In this document: one piece after another, positions 33,351 to 38,182 of the stretch
Numbering within the stretch: the first letter of the stretch is position 1
How the letters are laid out: each line of letters starts with the position of its first letter
Assembly: GCA_028279705.1 (NCBI GenBank)
Contig: JANQNF010000016.1
Location: 111,864 to 175,863, forward strand
Length of the DNA: 64,000 bases
DNA from: an archaeon
Lineage (GTDB): Archaea > Aenigmatarchaeota > Aenigmatarchaeia > QMZP01 > JAFGSV01
Reading direction: 5' to 3'
Made by a program: the position numbers and the translations under genes
The notes under the pieces: model-generated
Databases searched by the model: none
What the model was told of the DNA's origin: nothing
The model's input: the letters and a program-made list of their open reading frames with translations, nothing else

Positions 33351-33437
33351 TGGCGGAAGGAGGAGGAGTCGAACCCCTGGCCTTGCGACCCACTAGTTTT
33401 CAAGACTAGCCGCCTACCCACGTAGCGTTCACCTTCC
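33351..33437 (-). tRNA. tRNA-Ser(TGA)
   Basis: 87 nt with CCA and a long variable arm. Anticodon stem CTAGT/ACTAG, loop CTTGAAA. Reads UCA and relatives. Confidence 0.93.
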
Positions 33438-33440
33438 AAA

Positions 33441-33527
33441 TGGTACCCTGAACAGGATTCGAACCTGTACTCTCCGAAGAGATGCGGGGTTTAAGCCCGC
33501 TGCGTCTGCCTATTTCGCCATCAGGGC
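33441..33527 (-). tRNA. tRNA-Leu(TAA)
   Basis: 87 nt with CCA. Long variable arm ATCTCTTCGGAGAGT, anticodon stem GCGGG/CCCGC, loop CTTAAAC. Its 5' end overlaps the stop of the 33521 gene by 7 bases. Reads UUA. Confidence 0.92.
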
Positions 33528-33706
33528 GTATCTTCATCTAGCTTTAGAGCGTTTAGGAGTCTTTTAATTCCTTGGTCTAAACACTCTAAGCAATAGTCGC
33601 CTCTAAGAGTCTCGTTCCACTCTCTATGAGACTTGTCGTTTGTTTTTTCAAAGAACACGTTTCCGCACTTTGTGCAGTTCTTAAATTCAATTGGTGGGAT
33701 TTCCAT
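33521..33706 (-). CDS. zinc-ribbon protein inside the tRNA array, 61 aa
   Basis: MEIPPIEFKNCTKCGNVFFEK ... GDYCLECLDQGIKRLL: CxxC...CxxC zinc site. ATG 33706 lies 3 bases after the CCA of tRNA-Leu(CAA), and the stop overlaps tRNA-Leu(TAA) by 7 bases. The long forms in this frame start inside tRNAs and are rejected. Function unknown. Confidence 0.65.
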   Translation of the reverse strand: MEIPPIEFKNCTKCGNVFFEKTNDKSHREWNETLRGDYCLECLDQGIKRLLNALKLDEDTP

Positions 33707-33709
33707 AAC

Positions 33710-33786
33710 TGGTACCCGAGGAGGGATTCGAACCCCCAAAATCATGTGTTTGAAACATGCACGTATGCCAGTTCCGTCACTCGGGC
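33710..33786 (-). tRNA. tRNA-Leu(CAA) with a short variable loop
   Basis: 77 nt with CCA. Acceptor GCCCGAG/CTCGGGT; Leu-like D arm (TGACGGAACTGGCATACGTG); anticodon stem CATGT/ACATG, loop TTCAAAC. The variable region is only ATTTT, where Leu tRNAs, including the other three here, have a long arm. Could be degenerate or charged unusually. Reads UUG. Confidence 0.8.
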
Positions 33787-33789
33787 TTG

Positions 33790-33867
33790 TGGTAGGCACG
33801 GTAGGATTTGAACCCACGACCAGTAGTTAATAAGACTACCGCTCTAACCAGACTGAGCTACGTGCCC
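33790..33867 (-). tRNA. tRNA-Ile(TAT)
   Basis: 78 nt with CCA. Acceptor GGGCACG with a G-U at 1:72; anticodon stem GTAGT/ACTAC, loop CTTATTA. Reads AUA directly rather than by lysidine. Confidence 0.9.
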
Positions 33868-33870
33868 GTT

Positions 33871-33945
33871 TGGAGGTCCGTGTCAGAATCGAACTGACGA
33901 TGATGAGTTTTGCAGACTCACGCCTTACCACTTGGCTAACGGACC
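33871..33945 (-). tRNA. tRNA-Cys(GCA)
   Basis: 75 nt with CCA. Anticodon stem TGAGT/ACTCA, loop CTGCAAA, discriminator U. Reads UGC/UGU. Confidence 0.93.
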
Positions 33946-33946
33946 G

Positions 33947-34024
33947 TGGTACCCCCGGTAGGACTTGAACCTACAACCTTCGGCTTAAGAGGCCGCTACT
34001 CTAGACCAATTGAGTTACGGAGGC
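33947..34024 (-). tRNA. tRNA-Lys(CTT)
   Basis: 78 nt with CCA. Anticodon stem GCGGC/GCCGA (outer pair mismatched), loop CTCTTAA. Only 1 base after tRNA-Cys. Reads AAG. Confidence 0.88.
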
Positions 34025-34025
34025 A

Positions 34026-34102
34026 TGGTGGCGGCCGCAGGAGTCGAACCTGCTATCATCGGTTTATGAGACCGATATGGTTATCCGTTCCACTCGACCG
34101 CA
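34026..34102 (-). tRNA. tRNA-Met(CAT), U1-C72 mismatch
   Basis: 77 nt with CCA. Anticodon stem TCGGT/ACCGA, loop CTCATAA. Position 1 is U and 72 is C, unpaired, as in initiators, but the D stem has U11:A24 and the anticodon stem lacks three GC pairs. Elongator Met, initiator or lysidine-Ile cannot be separated by sequence alone. Confidence 0.82.
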
Positions 34103-34107
34103 GTTAA

Positions 34108-34184
34108 TGGTGGGAGCGACAGGAATCGAACCTGCAACCTTCGGTTTAAAAGACCGCTACTCTGCCTAATTGAGTTACACTCCC
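34108..34184 (-). tRNA. tRNA-Lys(TTT)
   Basis: 77 nt with CCA. Acceptor GGGAGTG/CGCTCCC, loop CTTTTAA on stem GCGGT/ACCGA. Reads AAA/AAG. Confidence 0.92.
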
Positions 34185-34294
34185 AGCGCCGCTCGGTAAG
34201 CTTCCTTCTGGTCTACTCACAGCCCTAAGTGGCTGCTTTCGCCGTACTGACGGCAAACCGAGCTATTTCCGGCATCACGCAGCCGGAATTCGCG
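34185..34294 (-). other. structured gap: cloverleaf-like element without a T arm
   Basis: 110 bases between tRNA-Val and tRNA-Lys. Minus strand 34263 to 34191 (73 nt) is closed by a perfect 7-bp stem GCTCGGT/ACCGAGC, then TT, a 5-bp hairpin GCCGT-CAGT-ACGGC and a 5-bp hairpin CAGCC/GGCTG. There is no T arm, no TTCGA loop and no CCA. Could be a decayed tRNA or a small RNA. A further hairpin CCGGC/GCCGG precedes it. Confidence 0.5.
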
Positions 34295-34370
34295 TGGTAG
34301 GCGATATTGGACTTGCACCAATGACCTTCTGTTTGTAAGACAGATGCTCTTCTAACTGAGCTAATCGCCC
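34295..34370 (-). tRNA. tRNA-Val(TAC)
   Basis: 76 nt with CCA. Anticodon stem TCTGT/ACAGA, loop CTTACAA. T loop is TGCAAGT rather than TTCGAAT. Reads GUA and relatives. Confidence 0.9.
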
Positions 34371-34373
34371 GTA

Positions 34374-34446
34374 TGGCACACGCACAAGGAATCGAACCTT
34401 GCCTCTGAGTTTTGGAGACTCTGAGTGCCAGCTCAGGACTACGTGT
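34374..34446 (-). tRNA. tRNA-Trp(CCA)
   Basis: 73 nt with CCA. Acceptor ACACGTA/TGCGTGT, anticodon loop CTCCAAA on GAGT/ACTC, discriminator G. Reads UGG. Confidence 0.9.
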
Positions 34447-34452
34447 ATCTAG

Positions 34453-34529
34453 TGGTGGGCATAATTGGACTTGAACCAATGACCTCCGGTTTATCAGACC
34501 GACGCTCTAACCAACTGAGCTACATGCCC
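34453..34529 (-). tRNA. tRNA-Ile(GAT)
   Basis: 77 nt with CCA. Acceptor GGGCATG/TATGCCC, anticodon stem TCGGT/ACCGG, loop CTGATAA. Reads AUC/AUU. Confidence 0.93.
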
Positions 34530-34533
34530 TTAA

Positions 34534-34609
34534 TGGTGGTACCCCTCAGAATCGAACTGAGTCCTTGGGTTCTTCAGACCCACGCGCAGACCACTTACGC
34601 CAGAGTACC
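34534..34609 (-). tRNA. tRNA-Phe(GAA)
   Basis: 76 nt with CCA. Acceptor GGTACTC/GGGTACC, anticodon stem TGGGT/ACCCA, loop CTGAAGA. Reads UUC/UUU. Confidence 0.93.
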
Positions 34610-34610
34610 G

Positions 34611-34687
34611 TGGGGTAGACGACGGGATTCGCACCCGCTCCCCGAGCGTCACAAGCTCGTGTGCTAAACTCTTACACTACATCTACC
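34611..34687 (-). tRNA. tRNA-His(GTG)
   Basis: 77 nt with CCA and G-1. Discriminator C pairs with the extra G-1, the His hallmark. Anticodon stem CGAGC/GCTCG, loop TTGTGAC. Confidence 0.93.
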
Positions 34688-34690
34688 GTC

Positions 34691-34767
34691 TGGTAGTGAA
34701 GGAGAGATTCGAACTCTCGACCTCGGGTTTATGAGACCCGCGCTCTTGCCTACTGAGCTACTTCACC
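34691..34767 (-). tRNA. tRNA-Met(CAT), elongator type
   Basis: 77 nt with CCA. Acceptor GGTGAAG/CTTCACT with a G-U at 1:72, D arm TAGCTCAGTAGGCAAGAGC, anticodon stem CGGGT/ACCCG, loop CTCATAA. Normal elongator features. Confidence 0.92.
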
Positions 34768-34770
34768 GAA

Positions 34771-34860
34771 TGGTGGCCTAGACTGGATTCGAACCAGTAC
34801 CCCTGCGCTTGAGGGAGCAGGCTCTCAACCTGCCGCGTCTGCCTGTTCCGCCACTAGGCC
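34771..34860 (-). tRNA. tRNA-Leu(GAG)
   Basis: 90 nt with CCA and long variable arm. Anticodon stem GCAGG/CCTGC, loop TTGAGAG. Its 5' 36 bases also encode the C-terminus of the 34825-35031 gene. Reads CUC/CUU. Confidence 0.92.
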
Positions 34861-35031
34861 TTCTCTTGCTCGTTTTTCGTATTCTTCGTATTTCTTTTCG
34901 AATCTGTGAATCTCTGGACCATAATGGCGATAAAACAGTCTCATCAGACGGTCTCTTTCGCCTAGGTCTTCTATAGTCCAAGAGGTTTGTTCGTCGAGTT
35001 CTTTGAGTCGTTCTAGTTGTTCTTTTGTCAT
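34825..35031 (-). CDS. helical protein overlapping a tRNA, 68 aa
   Basis: MTKEQLERLKELDEQTSW then IEDLGERDRLMRLFYRHYG and FEKKYEEYEKRAREGLVAEQ: charged coiled-coil-like protein. ATG 35031 lies 7 bases beyond the CCA of tRNA-Leu(TAG). The last 12 codons lie inside tRNA-Leu(GAG); the stop TGA is within its anticodon arm. Real by length and composition, but the overlap means processing of that tRNA would cut the message. Confidence 0.6.
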   Translation of the reverse strand: MTKEQLERLKELDEQTSWTIEDLGERDRLMRLFYRHYGPEIHRFEKKYEEYEKRAREGLVAEQADAAG

Positions 35032-35038
35032 TGTAAAA

Positions 35039-35124
35039 TGGTAGCAGAGGTGAGATTCGAACTCACACTCCCGAAGGAACTGGTTCCTAAGACCAGCGCG
35101 TCTGCCTAATTCCGCCACTCTGCC
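35039..35124 (-). tRNA. tRNA-Leu(TAG)
   Basis: 86 nt with CCA and long variable arm. Anticodon stem CTGGT/ACCAG, loop CTTAGGA. Reads CUA and relatives. Confidence 0.93.
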
Positions 35125-35212
35125 ATCTTAAAAAATTGGCGAAGGACGGACGTGATACGACTACTGTCTGCGCGCATTTCTCACGCCCGTCCCCCACCGA
35201 AGCGGGAAGGAT
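35125..35212 (-). other. structured gap: two stable hairpins, no tRNA
   Basis: 88 bases between tRNA-Ala and tRNA-Leu(TAG). On the minus strand: CCCGC-TTCG-GTGGG (UUCG tetraloop), then a 12-bp helix GGACGGGCGTGA/TCACGTCCGTCC (one G-U) with a 25-base loop, then TTTTTT 8 bases on. Looks like a small RNA or processing/termination signal. Confidence 0.55.
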
Positions 35213-35287
35213 TGGTGGACCTGATAGGATTCGAACCTACAACCTTGGCCTTGCAAAGGCCCTGCTCTCCCATTGAGCTACAAGCCC
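35213..35287 (-). tRNA. tRNA-Ala(TGC)
   Basis: 75 nt with CCA. D arm TAGCTCAATGGGAGAGC, anticodon stem GGGCC/GGCCA, loop TTTGCAA. Its 5' end directly abuts the permuted element. Reads GCA and relatives. Confidence 0.93.
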
Positions 35288-35360
35288 ATATGCCAGTGTT
35301 TTCCCGTTAAACTACCCAGCAAAAGCTGGGGCCGGATTCGAACCGACACTCTCTGGCTCA
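35288..35360 (-). other. circularly permuted tRNA-like element
   Basis: Minus strand, 5' to 3': TGA, GCCAG (anticodon stem 3' strand), AGAGT (variable loop), GTCGG-TTCGAAT-CCGGC (T arm), CCCAGC, TTTT, GCTGGG, TA, GTTT-AACGGGA-AAAC (D arm), A, CTGGC (anticodon stem 5' strand), ATAT. All helices pair: acceptor CCCAGC/GCTGGG, anticodon CTGGC/GCCAG, D and T stems. Invariant bases are kept (U8, A14, G18G19, A21, TTCGA loop). Order is 3' half then 5' half, so this is a tRNA opened in the anticodon loop with acceptor ends joined by UUUU. The ends abut the flanking tRNAs with no gap. If joined, loop ATAT+TGA is 7 nt. Function unknown. Confidence 0.85.
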
Positions 35361-35434
35361 TGGCTCAGGAACTAGGATTTGCACCTAGGCTAAGAGTTTC
35401 AAAGACTCCTGTGCTACTGTTACACCATTCCTGA
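35361..35434 (-). tRNA. tRNA-Gln(TTG)
   Basis: 74 nt with CCA. Acceptor TCAGGAA/TTCCTGA with U1:A72 and G73, as in Gln; anticodon loop CTTTGAA on GGAGT/ACTCT. Directly abuts the permuted element on its 3' side. Reads CAA/CAG. Confidence 0.93.
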
Positions 35435-35437
35435 ATC

Positions 35438-35512
35438 TGGCTGACAGACTAGGATTCGAACCTAGAATAAGTGGTTCAGAGCCACTCGTGTTACCTGTTA
35501 CACCATCTGTCA
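35438..35512 (-). tRNA. tRNA-Gln(CTG)
   Basis: 75 nt with CCA. Acceptor TGACAGA/TCTGTCA, U1:A72 and G73; anticodon stem AGTGG/CCACT, loop CTCTGAA. Reads CAG. Confidence 0.93.
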
Positions 35513-35515
35513 ATC

Positions 35516-35594
35516 TGGTCGGGATGGTTGGATTCGAACCAACGACCTCCTGTGTCCAAGACAGGCGAGAACGGCCAAACTTCTCCACATCCCG
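35516..35594 (-). tRNA. tRNA-Pro(TGG)
   Basis: 79 nt with CCA. Acceptor CGGGATG/CATCCCG, anticodon stem CCTGT/ACAGG, loop CTTGGAC. Reads CCA and relatives. Confidence 0.93.
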
Positions 35595-35595
35595 G

Positions 35596-35672
35596 TGGCA
35601 CCGCCCGTAGGAGTCGAACCTACAACCTTCCGGTTCGTAGCCGGATGCTCTATCCTATTGAGCTAGAGCGGC
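35596..35672 (-). tRNA. tRNA-Arg(ACG)
   Basis: 77 nt with CCA. Anticodon stem TCCGG/CCGGA, loop CTACGAA, discriminator G. A34 would need deamination to inosine by host TadA to read all CGN codons. Confidence 0.92.
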
Positions 35673-35675
35673 ATA

Positions 35676-35750
35676 TGGTGACCTTGCGGGGAATCGAACC
35701 CCGATTTCGAGTGTGAGAGACTCGTGTCCTAACCGTTAGACGACAAGGCC
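35676..35750 (-). tRNA. tRNA-Glu(CTC)
   Basis: 75 nt with CCA. Anticodon stem CGAGT/ACTCG, loop CTCTCAC. Reads GAG. Confidence 0.93.
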
Positions 35751-35751
35751 G

Positions 35752-35827
35752 TGGTACGGCGACGGGGAATCGAACCCCGGTTTCATGGGTGAAAGCCATG
35801 TGTCCTAGTCCACTAGACGACCGCCGC
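35752..35827 (-). tRNA. tRNA-Glu(TTC)
   Basis: 76 nt with CCA. Anticodon stem CATGG/CCATG, loop CTTTCAC; acceptor has two G-U pairs. Reads GAA/GAG. Confidence 0.9.
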
Positions 35828-35855
35828 GTGTACTGTTAAATTGTCAAAGAATAAA

Positions 35856-35929
35856 TGGCGAGACTACGGGGAGTCGAACCCCGGCTTCTAGTTAGACAGA
35901 CTAGCGTGCTACCGTAACACTTTAGCCCC
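35856..35929 (-). tRNA. tRNA-Asp(GTC)
   Basis: 74 nt with CCA, G73. Acceptor GGGGCTA/TAGTCTC with G-U pairs, anticodon stem CTAGT/ACTAG, loop CTGTCTA. Reads GAC/GAU. Confidence 0.9.
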
Positions 35930-36028
35930 ATACGACTATAGGATACTAGCCCGAACCTATAGTCCCTCGCCACATTCGGGTTTTGGCATTATCCGCCGTG
36001 GAGTCTAACCCACGACCTTTATAGCGCA
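35930..36028 (-). other. structured gap: tRNA 3'-half remnant plus hairpin
   Basis: 99 bases between tRNA-Asn and tRNA-Asp. The 5' part (36028-35984, minus) resembles a tRNA 3' half: variable AAGGTC, T-like arm CGTGG/CCACG with loop GTTAGACT, then GCGGATA...CCA. No matching 5' half is present. Then a 9-bp hairpin GACTATAGG/CCTATAGTC (35934-35964) whose loop TTCGGG can pair with the upstream CCCGAA, a possible pseudoknot. Confidence 0.5.
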
Positions 36029-36103
36029 TGGCTCAGGGTGTTGGAATCGAACCAACCACGATGCGGTTAACAGCCGCCTCTAGGCTTCCAGCCACAACCC
36101 TGA
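36029..36103 (-). tRNA. tRNA-Asn(GTT), copy 1
   Basis: 75 nt with CCA, G73. Acceptor TCAGGGT/ACCCTGA, anticodon stem GGCGG/CCGCA, loop CTGTTAA. Reads AAC/AAU. Confidence 0.92.
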
Positions 36104-36106
36104 AAC

Positions 36107-36182
36107 TGGCTCTGGCGGTAGGACTCGAACCTACGACCGGACGGTTAACAGCCGTCTGCTCTACCTGCTGAGCTACACCAGA
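36107..36182 (-). tRNA. tRNA-Asn(GTT), copy 2
   Basis: 76 nt with CCA, G73. Acceptor TCTGGTG/CGCCAGA, anticodon stem GACGG/CCGTC, loop CTGTTAA. First tRNA after the promoter. Not a recent copy of the other Asn gene. Confidence 0.92.
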
Positions 36183-36189
36183 AACAAGA

Positions 36190-36208
36190 AGCCGGGAATT
36201 TCCCGGCT
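36190..36208 (-). other. perfect palindromic hairpin in the tRNA-array leader
   Basis: AGCCGGGAA/TTCCCGGCT, 9 bp with a 1-base loop, between the array promoter and tRNA-Asn copy 2. No U-run. May protect the 5' end or guide processing. Confidence 0.5.
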
Positions 36209-36216
36209 CTGTGTGT

Positions 36217-36246
36217 ATTATACCCAAAAGTGGACAAAATGTTCAA
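36217..36246 (-). promoter_or_regulatory. promoter of the tRNA array
   Basis: Minus strand: TTGAAC, 18-base spacer, perfect TATAAT. Start would be near 36209, just ahead of the leader hairpin and the first tRNA-Asn. Best sigma70-type match in the minus half. Confidence 0.7.
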
Positions 36247-36566
36247 TCTTTTTGGGAATTTTTTCGTCTTTTTTCGGCACTTTCTTTCAGCAATTTCTCG
36301 AAGAAGGCATCTAGCTCTTCGTCGGTCATTTGCTTCGGATACTCCCACTCGGTGAATGTCATTTTATTCGGGTCTTCTTCACCTAGTTGAGTACGTGCGT
36401 ATAGCCGGTCGCCTATCTTAATCCGCTTGAAAAACGGGCATTCATCTTGGAACCAGACTTTGCCACCGTCCCAAGATGGAATTACAAAGTAGATTACATT
36501 ATCTACTATGTTCTTGCCCACTACCCGAATCAGGACTCTCAATTTTCGCTGCGATGGTCGCTCCAT
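36243..36566 (-). CDS. hypothetical protein, 107 aa
   Basis: MERPSQRKLRVLIRVVG then VIYFVIPSWDGGKVWF and an acidic/basic C-terminal helix (MTDEELDAFFEKLLKE). ATG 36566 lies within the upstream gene (68-base overlap), preceded by a GGAG/GTGGA site. The stop overlaps the array promoter region. Function unknown. Confidence 0.5.
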   Translation of the reverse strand: MERPSQRKLRVLIRVVGKNIVDNVIYFVIPSWDGGKVWFQDECPFFKRIKIGDRLYARTQLGEEDPNKMTFTEWEYPKQMTDEELDAFFEKLLKESAEKRRKNSQKD

Positions 36567-36723
36567 TATTCCACTCTCTCCAAATCTTGGGTGAGACAAC
36601 TTTCTTTAGCTCTTCTAGGGCTTTTTCTGGTCCGCCTATTAGCCACACCCAGTGTCTAATTACAGGCAAATTATCCTGTTCGATGGCGTCCATCAGTTTT
36701 CTCACTAGACTGGGTGGGGTCAT
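36499..36723 (-). CDS. hypothetical protein, 74 aa
   Basis: MTPPSLVRKLMDAIEQDNLPV then HWVWLIGGPEKALEELKKVV: helical, no domain recognised. Its last 68 bases overlap the next gene in another frame. ATG overlaps the previous stop by 4 bases. Confidence 0.55.
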   Translation of the reverse strand: MTPPSLVRKLMDAIEQDNLPVIRHWVWLIGGPEKALEELKKVVSPKIWREWNNGATIAAKIESPDSGSGQEHSR

Positions 36724-36914
36724 TCACGACCTCCGCTATTCATAGCACCATACCCACCACCGGGATAGTCGGGTGATTTACCGACATGCTTATCTTGGAA
36801 TTCGGCTTCTCGACCGGCTGCGAGAGCAGCATCCCAGATTTTCTTGCAGTCTTTTCTGTATGGCTCCATCCTGTTGTCAGGATATAGAGCATCAAATGCT
36901 TCTTCGAAAGTCAT
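36720..36914 (-). CDS. small MTFEE-family protein, 64 aa
   Basis: MTFEEAFDALYPDN...CKKIWDAALAAGREAE: one of four proteins here sharing an MTFEEW-FD-x-F start and a later Trp-Asp-x-Ala helix (others at 36911, 37286, 37811). Overlaps neighbours by 4 bases. Function unknown; a repeated small phage family. Confidence 0.6.
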   Translation of the reverse strand: MTFEEAFDALYPDNRMEPYRKDCKKIWDAALAAGREAEFQDKHVGKSPDYPGGGYGAMNSGGRE

Positions 36915-37108
36915 TTGCGCGTAATTCCTTTCGCTGATTCTTCTAGGGCTTTAGCATAGCCTTCGCAGAATCCGCGTTCGTTTGCTTCATCCCAAGCATC
37001 ATGAGCAACTATTCTCAGGAGTTTCTCTAAGTCAACTCTATCATTTTGGATTAGGCTAACTCTTTTTCTCTTTTCGTAGAAATTATCGTACCATTCTTCG
37101 AAAGTCAT
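36911..37108 (-). CDS. small MTFEE-family protein, 65 aa
   Basis: MTFEEWYDNFYEKRKR then AHDAWDEANERGFCEGYA: the same start and AWDEA helix as its neighbours at 36720 and 37286. Operonic, ATGA overlaps. Function unknown. Confidence 0.65.
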   Translation of the reverse strand: MTFEEWYDNFYEKRKRVSLIQNDRVDLEKLLRIVAHDAWDEANERGFCEGYAKALEESAKGITRK

Positions 37109-37296
37109 GTGATTACCACTCTCTTGAAATCATGACGATTAGGATAGACTGGTTCTGCCCTATGTTCAACAGAGATGAATTCTTTCTCGATTTCAAACCC
37201 AGTTGCTTCTGGGTCGCCATTGTCCCAAAACGCCAAGTGTACTGGAAGGTCCATATCGTATTCTTCCAGTAGTGCGATTAGTTCTCTAACGGTCAT
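37105..37296 (-). CDS. hypothetical protein, 63 aa
   Basis: MTVRELIALLEEYDMDLPVHLAF is the opening of a common small phage protein with a conserved VREL-x3-L-x5-D-x-PV pattern, followed by DNGDPEATGFEIEKEFI. Function unknown. Confidence 0.7.
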   Translation of the reverse strand: MTVRELIALLEEYDMDLPVHLAFWDNGDPEATGFEIEKEFISVEHRAEPVYPNRHDFKRVVIT

Positions 37297-37534
37297 GTAA
37301 TTCTCTACCTTCTTCTACGCCCTCTTCGTGCCCGTCTGAGTATCCGTCTTCCCAGCCTGATTGACGACCGTCTTCGTACCCACGGTCGTAGCCTTCGTCT
37401 TCACCTTCGTCTTTGCCGTCATTGAAACCATCTTCGTAAGCTTGGTCCCATGCCGCTCGTGCTGCGGCTTCTACGACTTCTTGGAAAGAGCCGTGAGGCA
37501 TATCAAATTGGTCAAACCAATCTTCAAAACTCAT
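37286..37534 (-). CDS. MTFEE-family protein with repetitive acidic tail, 82 aa
   Basis: MSFEDWFDQFDMPHG then AARAAWDQAYEDGF, then Gly/Asp/Glu repeats of the form Y-x-DG-x-E-DG-x2-DG (residues about 38-75), an unusual low-complexity segment. It may bind a partner through the repeats. Function unknown. Confidence 0.6.
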   Translation of the reverse strand: MSFEDWFDQFDMPHGSFQEVVEAAARAAWDQAYEDGFNDGKDEGEDEGYDRGYEDGRQSGWEDGYSDGHEEGVEEGRELHDR

Positions 37535-37830
37535 CGTCTTCGTTTCTTCTTAGTGTCTTTGGGTTTTACCCAGCGCCAGCTAAAATATTTCCTTTCGCAT
37601 CGGTAGACTTCTTCTAGTCTACCTGCTTCTGGATTCAGCTTTTTAATAATAATGTACACGCCATCCATGTCAATATGTACAACGTATACTTTATGGAAAG
37701 TCTTTACTACATCACCGTTATTCTTAGAGAAGATTTCTACAGAATCTTGCTGCGGCGAAGTGGGGAAGTGGTCTTTTGCACATCCAACTAAAGTTAGTAG
37801 TATGATTAGACTAGCTAGAAGTGTCTTCAT
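37531..37830 (-). CDS. lipoprotein, 99 aa
   Basis: MKTLLASLIILLTLVGC: signal peptide with lipobox LVGC, Cys17 acylation expected. Mature part has strands (KVYVVHIDMDGVYIIIKKL) and a very basic tail (KPKDTKKKRRR). Probably membrane-anchored on the periplasmic side. Overlaps the next gene start by 4 bases. Confidence 0.75.
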   Translation of the reverse strand: MKTLLASLIILLTLVGCAKDHFPTSPQQDSVEIFSKNNGDVVKTFHKVYVVHIDMDGVYIIIKKLNPEAGRLEEVYRCERKYFSWRWVKPKDTKKKRRR

Positions 37831-38182
37831 CTTTTTCGTCCTCGTCTAGCCCGAACAGGTCAATTGCTTTCTCGGCTCTATCATCCGGGCGACCTTCTAG
37901 AATATGGTCGGGCTCGATGCCAGCGTCGGCTTCTTCTTCTGCCGGATAAAGATTGTCTGGGTGGAATTCTGTTCTCTCAGGAATAGCAGGTTTCTTCTGA
38001 AACTCTTCCTGTTCAAACGTTAGCGTTCCGCCTTCTGGAATCCAAGGTCTCTCTTCTTCGTCTTCTTCGAAAACGATATCTTGTGTATCTTCAAAGATAG
38101 CTCGTGCGGCTTCTTTGTTCTTGACCATATCTGGCCCACAGAGAATGTTCTGGTACTTCTCAAACCATTCGTTAAATGTCAT
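37811..38182 (-). CDS. acidic MTFEE-family protein, 123 aa
   Basis: MTFNEWFEKYQNILCGPD shares the family start with 36720, 36911 and 37286, then AARAIFEDTQDIVFEEDEEE. The rest is Pro/Glu/Asp-rich and likely disordered. Function unknown. Confidence 0.6.
   Translation of the reverse strand: MTFNEWFEKYQNILCGPDMVKNKEAARAIFEDTQDIVFEEDEEERPWIPEGGTLTFEQEEFQKKPAIPERTEFHPDNLYPAEEEADAGIEPDHILEGRPDDRAEKAIDLFGLDEDEKDEDTSS

Noticed and set aside
34026..34102. Firm call of initiator tRNA
   Set aside because: Only the 1:72 mismatch supports it; the D stem and anticodon stem are not initiator-like.
33626..35716. Plus-strand reading frames across the tRNA array (for example 34425-34667, 35471-35716)
   Set aside because: They are reverse-complement readings of tRNAs, with repeated patterns from the GGATTCGAACC T-arm complement.
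35288..36028. tRNA halves as integration (att) scars
   Set aside because: No integrase or recombinase gene is visible, and the permuted element keeps all pairings, which a scar would not.
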